A stretch of 50,396 nt of DNA from an uncultured Nostoc sp. (GCF_937863485.1 NZ_CALMFY010000028.1:1-50396), one strand, 5' to 3'. Shown: positions 1 through 8,709, counted from the first letter of the stretch. Translations and numbers: made by a program. Notes: a model not told the origin generated them from the letters alone.

Positions 1-55
1 CGTCTAGAACGTCAAACCACCCTCTACTAGGGGCGCGTCCAACTGCGATGGTCAT
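1..55 (-). CDS. psbD: Photosystem II D2 protein, N-terminal 18 codons only (partial)
   Basis: The complement reads ATG at 55-53 and then MTIAVGRAPSRGWFDVLD before the window edge cuts the gene. This matches the highly conserved N-terminus of cyanobacterial D2, the core protein that with D1 binds the photosystem II reaction-centre cofactors in the thylakoid membrane. A GAGGA Shine-Dalgarno-like stretch lies about 10 bases before the ATG. The gene is transcribed out of the window, head-to-head with ycf4. Only the extreme N-terminus is visible, so the paralogue and the completeness of the gene cannot be judged. Confidence 0.9.
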   Translation of the reverse strand, partial: MTIAVGRAPSRGWFDVLD

Positions 56-953
56 CGGACTAAAATCCTCTTTTTTACTAAAATTGCAACGTTTCTAAAG
101 CAATACGGAGAGCCGATGTAACCGACTGCCGTGAGGAATTAACGTTTTTTTTGACAATCTCAACAGCGTGAAAGCAACTGAGATTCTGAGAATTTGCTGA
201 CCAGTGATATCAGCATTTCTCTTTCTTTATGCCATTACACGTACCATCGGCTAGTAATCTAGCTTGTGGTAACTTAATGATTCTTAACTTATCACACTAG
301 TCGGGGTTTTTGCCTGATACACAGAAGCAAATCAGGCATAAAACGCGAACCTTATAAATAATATGAATATCAGAAATTTTACAATTTGACACAAGTTTTC
401 TCAGAAATGTAAAAAAATTTAGTGCAGATGGACGTAGGTAGGTAACTCATTCCCAAGAGGTCAAAAAGAGGCAGGGGGCAGGGGAGAAAGAATTTTTATC
501 AGCCACTGAGTCAATAAATTATATAACGTGCCCTAACAAATTATATGGATTATATGGGTAGCAGGAACAGGCAGGGGCGCAGTTGAGTTTTTGTCAACAA
601 TGTTTGGTAAAATGTGGATGGTTACTTCGCCACCCCGGTCGTTGATACACCTCTGGAAAACCTATGTGAAATGTTGGACAAGGGGAAAGGAAGTTGGCAC
701 ATCTTGACTAATACAAATAGCCTAAGTGGTTTGTCCCATAGTGCAAGTAAGCCAGTATCATCTAGGACAGTAAAATTTGTCGGGTACAGGGTAAAAAATT
801 TATAGTCTGCGGTAATGTATCCCGTGAACTTAAAACAGAGCTTCAGTGCCTTTTAAGCATTAGCCGGATTGGCACAGAGAGCCACCACTCTATGCAAGAG
901 CATTCAGTGTACGAGTATGTCACAGCGAGTATCTCAAGGGCAATGGTAGTTCA
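56..953. other. Long divergent intergenic region between psbD and ycf4
   Basis: About 900 bases without a convincing gene. It must hold the promoter and 5' leader of psbD (minus) and the promoter of ycf4 (plus). A G-rich purine stretch lies near 466-488. A 63-codon plus-strand frame at 614-805 has no recognisable content or ribosome site and was not accepted. No tRNA or known small RNA was recognised. Confidence 0.6.
312..337. repeat. Inverted repeat (7-bp stem) in the psbD upstream region
   Basis: GCCTGAT at 312-318 pairs with ATCAGGC at 331-337 across a 12-base loop. It lies about 260 bases upstream of the psbD start codon. There is no adjacent T-run on either strand, so a leader hairpin or protein site is more likely than a terminator. 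The role is inferred from position only. Confidence 0.35.
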
Positions 954-1523
954 ATGATGGCATCAACAACAATTAACAAAGGCGATCGCCTCCTGCATCA
1001 AAATGTTCTCGGTTCTCGTCGCTTCAGTAACTACTGCTGGGCAACTATCGTTACCTTGGGAGCCAGCGGCTTCTTATTGGCTGGGATATCCAGTTATTTA
1101 AAAGTTAATTTACTCATAGTTTCCGATCCAACTAAACTGGTATTTGTCCCCCAAGGATTGGTGATGGGATTATATGGCACTGCTGGCTTGCTATTAGCCA
1201 CATATTTGTGGTTAGTGATTTTATTGGATGTAGGTGGCGGTTACAACGAATTTAATCAGGAAACTGGCACAATCAAAATCTTCCGTTGGGGGTTTCCTGG
1301 CAAAAACCGCCGAATTGAGATTGACAGCCGCATAGAAGATGTGCAATCTGTGCGAATAGCCGTCAAAGAAGGTCTTAATCCCCTTCGTGCCCTCTATCTA
1401 CGCATTAAGGGCCGGCGAGATATACCCTTAACACGGGTTGGACAACCGTTATCTTTAACAGAGTTGGAAACAGAAGGCGCAAAGTTAGCCCGCTTTTTGG
1501 GAGTGTCACTAGAAGGACTTTAA
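954..1523 (+). CDS. ycf4: Photosystem I assembly protein Ycf4
   Basis: The 189-residue protein matches Ycf4 in length and in signature stretches: SRRFSNYCWA near residues 21-30, VTLGASGFLLAGISSYLKVN at about 33-52, LLDVGGGYNEFN near 90, and RWGFPGKNRR near 110. Two N-terminal hydrophobic segments (about 33-50 and 68-90) anchor it in the thylakoid membrane, and the C-terminal soluble part faces the stroma/cytoplasm. Ycf4 is a scaffold for assembling photosystem I subunits. Two adjacent ATG codons (954 and 957) could both start; the first is used. It is divergent from psbD, so two photosystem-related genes share one long regulatory region. Confidence 0.95.
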   Translation: MMASTTINKGDRLLHQNVLGSRRFSNYCWATIVTLGASGFLLAGISSYLKVNLLIVSDPTKLVFVPQGLVMGLYGTAGLLLATYLWLVILLDVGGGYNEFNQETGTIKIFRWGFPGKNRRIEIDSRIEDVQSVRIAVKEGLNPLRALYLRIKGRRDIPLTRVGQPLSLTELETEGAKLARFLGVSLEGL

Positions 1524-1527
1524 TTAA

Positions 1528-1697
1528 TTGGGCATTGGGCATTGGGAATGGGGAATGGGGAATGGGGCATTGCGGATTGGAGAATGCGGATTGGGGAGTG
1601 CGGACAAGGAGGACAAGGAGGACAAACTGGCAAAGAAGCGGATAAACCAAGAATTTTTACAATGCCCAATGCCCAATGCCCAGTGCCCAATGCCCCT
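1528..1697. repeat. Heptamer repeat arrays in inverted orientation (STRR type)
   Basis: The left part (1528-about 1600) is built of GGGCATT, GGGAATG and GGATTGG heptamers. The right part (about 1661-1696) is built of the complementary AATGCCC heptamers. The two halves can pair into one large stem around a central purine-rich segment. Short tandemly repeated heptamers of this kind are known in heterocystous cyanobacteria. They fill the whole gap between ycf4 and the cyclophilin gene. Short frames across them are artefacts of the repeat. Confidence 0.75.
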
Positions 1698-1736
1698 CGA
1701 AAGGATAAGATACTGTGGTTGAATCAGTAACTGGCA

Positions 1737-2537
1737 ATGCGGTTAAAAATTTCACAATTTTTGCTTTCTCTTGTGATCATCAGTGCTTTGATGTTGGGAG
1801 GATGTTCCACACAGCAAGTAGCTTCTAATACGTCTTCTCCAAGCTCGACAGCTACCTCGGCTACAAGCCAGGCAAGCACCAAGACGACTACTGAAGCAAC
1901 ATCTGTATCTCAAACTAGTAGTGAGAGTATTCCTGGAATCACAGATTTACCACGGCTCGAAGGCAAGGCTACTGTGGTGCTCACGGTTAAAGGTTCGCCG
2001 ATTACTATCGAAGTAGACGGCACTGATGCCCCCATTACAGCTGGCAACTTCGTAGATTTAGTGCAAAAGCGTGTTTACGATGGTTTAGCTTTCCATCGAG
2101 TTGTGCGCGAACCCCAACCGTTTGTAGTTCAAGGGGGCGATCCCCAAAGCAAAGACCCGAAAGTTCCAGCAAATAGACTGGGAACCGGTAGCTATATTGA
2201 CCCAAAAACGGGAAATCCTCGCTATATACCTTTAGAAGTTAAACCAAAAGGTTCAGATACTCCGATTTACAATAAACCATTTGATGCTACTGCTCAACCT
2301 GTCATATTGCCCCATAAGCAAGGTGCAGTAGCAATGGCGCGATCGCAACCACCAGACTCCGCTTCTGCTCAGTTTTACTTTGCTTTAGCAGATTTGGCCT
2401 TCTTGGATGGTAACTACGCCGTGTTTGGCAATGTCACTCAAGGCTTCGATGTAGTGAACAAAATTCAGCAAGGCGATCGCATTGAATCTGCTAAAGTCAC
2501 CCAAGGTGCTGAAAATCTGAAAACACCAGGGCAGTAA
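1737..2537 (+). CDS. Cyclophilin-type peptidyl-prolyl cis-trans isomerase, lipoprotein
   Basis: A 266-residue secreted protein. Residues 1-23 form a signal peptide ending in the lipobox LGGC, so the mature protein should be lipid-anchored at Cys23. A Ser/Thr-rich linker (about 24-65) leads to a cyclophilin domain (about 76-260) with [19 protein letters not shown] and the later [18 protein letters not shown], which correspond to the Phe-His-Arg and Gln/Phe active-site regions of the family. The expected role is prolyl isomerisation during folding of envelope or thylakoid-lumen proteins. The product is about 100 residues longer than a minimal cyclophilin because of the signal, linker and an insert near 150-180. 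It follows ycf4 on the same strand, but repeats separate them. Confidence 0.9.
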   Translation: MRLKISQFLLSLVIISALMLGGCSTQQVASNTSSPSSTATSATSQASTKTTTEATSVSQTSSESIPGITDLPRLEGKATVVLTVKGSPITIEVDGTDAPITAGNFVDLVQKRVYDGLAFHRVVREPQPFVVQGGDPQSKDPKVPANRLGTGSYIDPKTGNPRYIPLEVKPKGSDTPIYNKPFDATAQPVILPHKQGAVAMARSQPPDSASAQFYFALADLAFLDGNYAVFGNVTQGFDVVNKIQQGDRIESAKVTQGAENLKTPGQ

Positions 2538-2545
2538 GAGGAACA

Positions 2546-2708
2546 GGGGGAGATGGGCGAGATGGGGGAGATGAGGAAGTTTATTAAACATATCCGCAAA
2601 TTAAATCTCGAAGGGTTATAAATCGAGAATCAAAACCTAATTTTCGGACAAGTGGATTGATAATTACGTTTCCTCATCCCCCATATCTCCCTCATCCTCC
2701 TCATCCCA
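2546..2708. repeat. Purine-rich and pyrimidine-rich complementary arrays
   Basis: A GGGGGAGATGGG-type purine array (about 2546-2578) is mirrored about 100 bases later by a CCTCATCCCCCATATCTCC-type pyrimidine array (about 2672-2708). Each half can pair with the other. The right half runs up to the start codon of the next gene and leaves it without a recognisable Shine-Dalgarno site. It is the same kind of intergenic repeat pair as at 1528-1697, with a different unit. Confidence 0.6.
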
Positions 2709-2717
2709 AAATTCAAA

Positions 2718-3860
2718 TTGGTTAAGGTTTGTGTAACTGGTATTGGTTTAATTTCTGCCTTGGGTGGAAGCTTAGAGGATAGTTGGCAAAATTTGCTAGC
2801 AGGTAAATCTGGAATTCGGTTGCATCAACCATTTCCAGAAATTACACCACTTCCTCTAGGTTTGATTGTTCAACAATCATCTGAGTTGCCAATGTTAACT
2901 CAGATGGTTGTTGCTTCTGCTTTGCAAGATGCTGAGTTAGTTTCACCTTTAGCTGATTGTGCTGTAGTCATTGGATCGAGTCGCTCTTATCAAGCGTCTT
3001 GGGAAATGCTGGCGCGGCAAATGTATGAAGACACGGCGAAGCCCGTGTCCTCTTTTGGAAATTGGCTAGATACATTACCTCACATGAATGCGATCGCAGC
3101 TGCAAGACAAATCGGTGCATCTGGGATAGTTTTGGCACCGATGGCAGCTTGTGCAACTGGAATTTGGTCTATTGCCCAAGCAGCTTTGCTGATCCAAACT
3201 GGGCAATGTCAACAGGCTCTAGCTGGTGCAGTGGAAGCGCCAATTACACGTTTAACTTTGGCTGGATTTCAGCAGATGGGTGCTTTGGCGAAAACTGGCG
3301 CTTATCCCTTTGATTTGCATCGGGAAGGCTTAGTTTTGGGCGAAGGTGGAGCTGTGTTTGTCTTGGAATCAGCAGAGTTGGCAAAACAGCGGCAAGCAAA
3401 AGTGTATGGTGAAATTCTCGGTTTCGGTTTAACTAACGACGCATATCATACCAATTCACCAGAACCTCAAGGGAAAAATGCGATCGCTGCCATCAACCAA
3501 TGTCTAGAACGTAGTTGTCTCTCACCAGCCGATATTGATTATATTCATGCTCATGGCACAGCTACTCAGCTAAATGACCGGATAGAGAGCATGGTAATCC
3601 AGCGTTTGTTTCCCCAAGGCGTGGCAGTTAGTTCCACCAAGGGAAGCTCAGGTCATACACTAGGAGCATCTGGAGCCTTAGGTGTAGCTTTTTCTCTCAT
3701 GGCATTAAAGCATCAAATTTTACCACCTAATGTAGGATTGCAGCAGCCAGAATTTGATTTAGATGTGGTTACAGCAGCCCGTCTAAGTAAAGTTAGGCAG
3801 GTATTATGTTTGAGTTTTGGCTTTGGGGGACAGAATGCTGCGATCGCCTTAGCAAGGTAA
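2718..3860 (+). CDS. Beta-ketoacyl-ACP synthase (KAS I/II family)
   Basis: The 380-residue protein has the thiolase-fold KAS layout: KVCVTGIGLISALG at the N-terminus, the nucleophile Cys in MAACATGIWS (about residue 145), the first active-site His in HAHGTATQLND (about 277), and the second in GSSGHTLGASGALG (about 312). It should condense malonyl-ACP with an acyl-ACP. It is shorter than a standard FabF (about 410), and no acyl carrier protein or reductase gene is adjacent, so it may be a specialised paralogue for a lipid or polyketide rather than the housekeeping FabF. The start is TTG at 2718: the reading frame begins there with the conserved beta-strand and no ATG or GTG lies upstream in frame. 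Confidence 0.88.
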   Translation: MVKVCVTGIGLISALGGSLEDSWQNLLAGKSGIRLHQPFPEITPLPLGLIVQQSSELPMLTQMVVASALQDAELVSPLADCAVVIGSSRSYQASWEMLARQMYEDTAKPVSSFGNWLDTLPHMNAIAAARQIGASGIVLAPMAACATGIWSIAQAALLIQTGQCQQALAGAVEAPITRLTLAGFQQMGALAKTGAYPFDLHREGLVLGEGGAVFVLESAELAKQRQAKVYGEILGFGLTNDAYHTNSPEPQGKNAIAAINQCLERSCLSPADIDYIHAHGTATQLNDRIESMVIQRLFPQGVAVSSTKGSSGHTLGASGALGVAFSLMALKHQILPPNVGLQQPEFDLDVVTAARLSKVRQVLCLSFGFGGQNAAIALAR

Positions 3861-3913
3861 AAACTTGTGAGGGTTGTGATTTGTGATTAGTTGCCAATGC
3901 CCCATACCCTTAA

Positions 3914-4114
3914 GTTAACTGTGAGAATATCTCTGTTACTGGTGCTATTAATGTAAAAAAAGATGTATTAGTGCCTATATGCAAAGCAGCTTGCTTGCCA
4001 TTAGATACCTTCGACTGGGCGGGTAGCAACACAACACTAAATGTGATCGCCTGTTATTTACCAATTGTCAATGAAAGAGGGTTAACAGTTTCAATACCTT
4101 ATTCACTGCTTTAG
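3914..4114 (+). pseudogene. Unassigned 66-codon open stretch without a start codon, probable gene remnant
   Basis: Between the KAS gene and the J-domain gene, one plus-strand frame stays open for 66 codons up to a TAG. It gives protein-like sequence (for example KKDVLVPICKAACLPLD and LPIVNERGLTVSIPYS). There is no ATG and no ribosome-binding site, and the frame is closed by TAA immediately upstream. I do not recognise the family. It may be the relic of a gene or chance. The rest of 3861-4192 shows nothing else. Confidence 0.25.
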
Positions 4115-4192
4115 CATTAGGAAAAGCTTGGGTAATATCAGGTCTAGAAGTACTAAGTTTGTCCCCACAGGCCATCTTAAACTTAGATATGA

Positions 4193-5275
4193 CTACTTTT
4201 CATTGGGTAAGTAGTTAGCTAGATTACCCAGTATAAACGCCATCACTTTTTTAACATTTGGGTGCTTTTTAATGTAGCTTGCAGCTATCGGGCCAAAACG
4301 ATAATAATGACTAATAAATTTCCTCCCTAAGATGTTCTTGGTCAAATATTCATCCCTGAAGTAACGATATTTCATTACTTCTGGTGCATAGGGTGTACCG
4401 TAGGTGGCTGTGACAACAAAGCAACTGTCTGAAGAATTGTTAGTAGCTTGATACTGGGGTTGATACTGCTGTTTGCTAGCAATCTCCATAGCTGCCTTTT
4501 CTAGCTGACCAAAAAATCCACTATTCAACAGATATATGGTAGGATACTTAGATTTTATACGCTGTGCAGATACAAGAACTTCACTGTCTATTGAGTTGCT
4601 AATTTCTTCGATGATACTCTTGAAATTTGTATCTCGTTCATAGTCAGAATGTTGTGCTCCCAGTGCATTAATAATGCTAAATGCTGCTAATCTTTTGAAG
4701 CCGTGGATAATTTGATAATCATCTTTGAGAACATCATATTGATTGAAAGCACTAACAACTTCTGAAATATCCTTATGTATTTTCGCAATTTCCGTATTAC
4801 CAGGACTAAACCTTTTTGCTGCTTCCATAAAAGTTAGTGCAGCTTTTAATATGTGAGGATTTATGTATTTTGCACCGGCTTGAACCAGTTCAGAGCCAAT
4901 TACAGCAAATTTAGCTGCAACATAATTGCGTACATCTTCATCTGCTGGTAAACAAGAAATAATTTGTTCTGCTGTGGACGTAACTTGTTCTACTTGATTG
5001 TTGCGTAAATGAATAATACAAATATTTTCTTCCCCTATTCTATCTTCAGCTTGACTTAGCAAAACTATTATTTCTCCACCATGCTGTTGTAGCGAATCAT
5101 AGTTTTGCTTTGCTTTAGGATCGGATAGGGTTTCGTATGCCTCACGAATAACTTTGAATTTTTCAGGATCTTTCTCAGGTGAGTGCTTGCGTACCAGTCG
5201 ATAGTAGGAGCGCCGAATTTCTTCAGTAGATGATTGTGTGGGAATATCTAGCGTTTGGTATAGTTCGTAAGCCAT
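4193..5275 (-). CDS. J-domain-like protein with C-terminal CFI-box
   Basis: The start at ATG 5275 is preceded by AGGAGT, which overlaps the stop codon of the upstream Hsp70 gene, suggesting translational coupling; this gives 360 residues. The N-terminal about 70 residues are J-domain-like (YELYQTLDIP, then YYRLVRKHSPEKDPEKF, then REAYETLSDPKAKQNYD). The HPD tripeptide that normally activates Hsp70 ATPase reads HSP here. The middle is alpha-helical with no known domain. The C-terminus carries CFVVTATYGTPYAPEV followed by KYRYFRDEYL, the CFI-box found at the end of many otherwise unrelated bacterial proteins. The role is inferred from linkage: dedicated co-chaperone or targeting factor for the adjacent Hsp70. 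Confidence 0.82.
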   Translation of the reverse strand: MAYELYQTLDIPTQSSTEEIRRSYYRLVRKHSPEKDPEKFKVIREAYETLSDPKAKQNYDSLQQHGGEIIVLLSQAEDRIGEENICIIHLRNNQVEQVTSTAEQIISCLPADEDVRNYVAAKFAVIGSELVQAGAKYINPHILKAALTFMEAAKRFSPGNTEIAKIHKDISEVVSAFNQYDVLKDDYQIIHGFKRLAAFSIINALGAQHSDYERDTNFKSIIEEISNSIDSEVLVSAQRIKSKYPTIYLLNSGFFGQLEKAAMEIASKQQYQPQYQATNNSSDSCFVVTATYGTPYAPEVMKYRYFRDEYLTKNILGRKFISHYYRFGPIAASYIKKHPNVKKVMAFILGNLANYLPNEK

Positions 5276-5288
5276 CTTAATTACACTC

Positions 5289-7021
5289 CTAATTGATTTC
5301 CCATTCAAACATCATGTCTACTAGGCGATTACCCACCTCATCAATCAGCCTGGAATTGTCAGTTATCAAAGCCTCTTTCAAATCCATTACCGCACGAGAA
5401 AGAGGAGATCGTTCCTGGGGTGGGATACCTGCCATAAACCGTTCAGCTTTATTAATCAGGCTTTCATACTGTTTTGCCCGTCCATTCTGTTTCCATAAAT
5501 CCTGACTACGCTCAGTAGCGGCTCGTTTCTCCTCATCACTCATGCGCTTGTCTGAATGTCCCAGGGCTATTTCAACACTTTTACGAATATAGGGAATACT
5601 GGCTGTAACTTTAGCAATCCCATTAATATCGTAAGAAAATTCAATCTCAATTGGATAAGGATTGCCATTTGGTGCAGGTGGTATATCAGTAATCTGCCCA
5701 GTAATTCCCGTATCAATAGCATCTATGGGAAGTTTAGCCTTACCTGTTTTATCTTGATAGAGACGCACCTCAACTTCCTGTTGTTCAGCATGAAGTAAGG
5801 TGTACGTTTTTTTGGCTGAATAAGGGATGGTAGTGTTTGGTTGAATCAATGCTTCATAAGTCAACATGACTTGTCCACCGATCATGCTCACTACATCAAT
5901 TCCTAAACCAAATGGGGCTACATCCGTTAAAATAATGCCACTTTCCTCATTGATTAACCCTTTGGCTAGAGCCGCTTGTATACAAGCACCAATCCCAACT
6001 GCCAAATCTGGATTAACATCTAATTTTGGTTCTTTACCGAACATTTCCGCCACCATATTCCGAACTGCCGGAATATAAGTTGTGCCGCCAACTAGCAGCA
6101 CTCGATCAATTGCACTAGGGCGTATTTTTTTCTTATTTAACGCTTCTCGGATACAAACTCTCGCTCTAAAAGTGGAGCGATCGCTTTTTCAAATTCTGTG
6201 CGAGTGATTTCAACATCCAAATCAATCCCTTTTCCATCTTTAGTTGCAAAATAGGGAATTCGGACATCACAAGATTGCTCTACAGAGAGTGTCTTTTTTG
6301 CTTGTTCTGCTTGTCCCTTCAATTCCGCCTCACGGTTGTAAACTGGAACTCCCGGATACTGTGCTTCAAATTTTTTGAGCAACAGAGAAATCATGACTTC
6401 ATCAAAATCCTTACCACCCAAATGAGTATCACCAAAACTACACTTTACATCTAACACTCCTTCAAACATTTCTAGAACTGAAATGTCTAAAGTTCCACCA
6501 CCAAAGTCAAACACAACAAGTTGTTCTTCAGAATCAATATTTTTGATGCCAAATGCTAGTGCTGCTGCGGTTGGTTCATTGATCAACCGAAGTACATTTA
6601 AACCAGCTATCTCACCGGCATTAAATGTTGCTTTACGAGCAGCATCTGGGAAATTAGCAGGTACTGAAATTACTACATCTTGAATTGGATGTCCTAACGC
6701 TTCTTCAGCATTTTCTTTCAACTTGCGAAGAATCAAAGCGGCAATTTCCTCTGGGCGATAATCTTGTTCTTGTAAGCAAAAAACTTCCTCAGTTCCCATT
6801 AATCGTTTGCTTTCTCGAACACCATACCCCGGACGATCAACTGTTCCCCGTGCTGTTTCGCCAACCAAAAGTTTTTTTCGCTCATTAATTGCCACAATTG
6901 AAGGGATAATAGGAATTTTTGTTACTGGGTCAGGGATTGGCAGAGGTTCATTATTCTTGTAAATACAAATTTCTGAAGTCGATGTACCCAAATCAATTCC
7001 AATTGCATAAATTGTTTTCAT
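5289..7021 (-). pseudogene. Hsp70 (DnaK-family) chaperone, frameshifted into two open frames
   Basis: The N-terminal half (7021-6137) has the Hsp70 ATPase motifs [24 protein letters not shown] and [13 protein letters not shown]. It ends early at TAA 6139-6137 after [11 protein letters not shown]. The C-terminal half resumes in another frame with [20 protein letters not shown], then GGTTYIPAVRNM and a beta-rich substrate-binding domain. Adding one base near 6152-6154 restores continuous [12 protein letters not shown], so a single-base deletion or sequencing error is the simplest reading. Joined, the product is about 577 residues, shorter than DnaK (about 630), with a shortened helical lid and no acidic tail. 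Both halves are otherwise well preserved, which argues for a recent event. It lies between the GrpE-like gene and the J-domain gene. Confidence 0.85.
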
Positions 7022-7096
7022 TGTTTAAATCTCGTAAAAATGAATTTATTGCTGATGTAATTAAAGTTAAAGCTTTATTTCTACCTAAAGTTACAT

Positions 7097-7930
7097 TTAA
7101 GTAGTTGTAGAGGCTTCTAGAGGCATTAATTGTTCTGAATCATTACTATTTATAGGTTTAAGTGCCAGAATGACTTCTGCTCGCTGCAAGACTTTTGCAC
7201 CTAATCTATAACCCCAGCGATCGCACCTTACAATATATCCAGGTTTTGTTTTTGATGATTGTTCTTCACCCTTACACTCATGTTCATTCTCGTCAAATTC
7301 GCCATTGGCAAATGAAACGATTCGATAGAAACCACGTTTGTTGACAACCTGTTCAAAGTCTTGAATATTTTTATTAATGACCTTCTGTTTTTCTTCATTC
7401 TGTTCAGTTTCCAATGCTCGTTTTAGTACTTGAAAGAATTCAATAGTACTTTGATTCCAATAAAGTAATTCACGCTGCAAATTACCATTTTCTTGACGCA
7501 GATCCATCAATATCTTTTCAATAGACTTGTTACTCTCTACAAAAGAATTGTTACTCTCTTCAAGCCTTTTTATTTCCTGTTCAATCCTGTTATGCAATTT
7601 TTCCACCCGCTCACTATTGTCTTCAATAGCAGAAGTGTTTTTGAAATACTCTCTGCCAATTCTCTTTAGTTCATCAATTACCTTTGGCAAGACACCGACA
7701 AATTCTTGATCTTGATTTCGCAGGTAGATCCATAAGAAAAAGCTACAAGATGCCAAAAGGTAAATTGCTGAAATAACAAACAGGGTATCGCGCTGAATTT
7801 TCACTTGGGCATTAGGTAAAACAGCAACTGCAAGACCTACCAGAGAAATGATTAAAATAGTTGCAGTAATACCATAAAGAAGCCAATGTTTTTTTAAATG
7901 GCTTGGTGTTGTACTTTTATCATTACGCAT
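7097..7930 (-). CDS. Membrane-anchored coiled-coil protein with GrpE-like C-terminus
   Basis: A 277-residue protein. Two transmembrane segments (about 17-37 and 48-68) form a hairpin. They are followed by a long predicted coiled coil (about 80-150, rich in Glu, Lys, Asn and Leu), then an NLQRELLYWNQSTIEFFQ helix. The C-terminal segment has WGYRLGAKVLQRAEVILAL, which resembles the beta-domain end of GrpE (GYxLxxRVLRPAxVxV). GrpE is the nucleotide-exchange factor of DnaK; coiled-coil dimer plus small beta domain is its known architecture. A membrane anchor is not part of classical GrpE. AAAGGA lies about 10 bases before the ATG. It is the first gene of the minus-strand operon, 75 bases before the Hsp70, so it likely recruits that Hsp70 to a membrane. 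Confidence 0.75.
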   Translation of the reverse strand: MRNDKSTTPSHLKKHWLLYGITATILIISLVGLAVAVLPNAQVKIQRDTLFVISAIYLLASCSFFLWIYLRNQDQEFVGVLPKVIDELKRIGREYFKNTSAIEDNSERVEKLHNRIEQEIKRLEESNNSFVESNKSIEKILMDLRQENGNLQRELLYWNQSTIEFFQVLKRALETEQNEEKQKVINKNIQDFEQVVNKRGFYRIVSFANGEFDENEHECKGEEQSSKTKPGYIVRCDRWGYRLGAKVLQRAEVILALKPINSNDSEQLMPLEASTTT

Positions 7931-8099
7931 TTATAAAAATCCTTTTGAAATTTCTGTGAAGGCACATATTGAGAATGCTTTATTTAGAGGAAATATTGCT
8001 GCAAACCCTTGCTGTCTATTGAGCGTAATTAAGCCTGAATTGTTAGGTTAAATCTGCGATGGGCAAAACCAATCACCCACACAAAAACTGAGCAAGCAA

Positions 8100-8327
8100 C
8101 TAATTTGGCAAATACTTCGACAACAAATCTTGACCCTTACCGCCCATCTTCTCCATCGCTAGCGGCGACGGTTTAGAGCGTCCATTTTCCTAACGATTAA
8201 TCGTGGTATATGTAACGCCTAGAGTGGCTGCAAATTTTTCTGGCGTTAGCCCAGCCAAAAGCCGCAAATCATGAATGATCTGCTCTACCTCTGGCTGGTT
8301 GATAGCCAAAGGTTTTGTGATAGTAAT
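8100..8327 (-). pseudogene. XRE-type helix-turn-helix regulator, inactivated
   Basis: The complement translates as an HTH_3/XRE domain: EVEQIIHDLRLLAGLTPEKF, then AATLGVTYTTINR, a TAG stop at 8192-8190, then ENGRSKPSPLAMEKM and the tail QDLLSKYLPN ending at 8100. XRE proteins usually have Trp at the stop position (RWENGR), so TGG to TAG is the likely mutation. An ATG start is also missing; the frame opens at a TAA, with TTG (8309) as the only weak start. No toxin-like partner is adjacent. Confidence 0.75.
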
Positions 8328-8330
8328 TTA

Positions 8331-8709
8331 ACTTCTAAACTTGATTTACTAGCTTAAGTAGCTAATACTGTATTATTGGTTATATAGTAATTATGCAAAA
8401 GCCTACTAACTAACCGTATATACACGTAAATCATTTATTGCTTTAATAAAGGCGATTTGTTAAGTAATGTTGAACCTGAATTCTTAAAGGAAATCCCCAC
8501 AAGATTAGATAATTTATTTTTTGGAATTATTTAACAAAGCAGACTATCTAGAATGTATTAGTCCATATACTGCTTTGCATCTATATCAAAACATAAAATA
8601 TAAAACTGTAACAAAAACTACAAAAACTCTATTTTACCCACAAAAAAAAGATAAGCTAGTTAAATATGATATCCGGTTCGCAAAGATACCGTGATTAGGA
8701 GAAAATTTT
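8331..8709. other. AT-rich intergenic region upstream of the glutamate dehydrogenase gene
   Basis: No gene was found. The stretch is very AT-rich, with long A and T runs near 8510-8660, and must contain the promoter of the downstream dehydrogenase gene. No clear NtcA box (GTA-N8-TAC) was recognised by eye. Confidence 0.4.

Noticed and set aside
614..805. 63-codon frame upstream of ycf4
   Set aside because: No ribosome site, no recognisable content, and located in the shared psbD/ycf4 regulatory region.
6120..6160. Programmed ribosomal frameshifting in the Hsp70 gene at the A7 run
   Set aside because: The A-run (6125-6131 on the complement) lies downstream of the zero-frame stop at 6139-6137, so ribosomes would terminate before reaching it.
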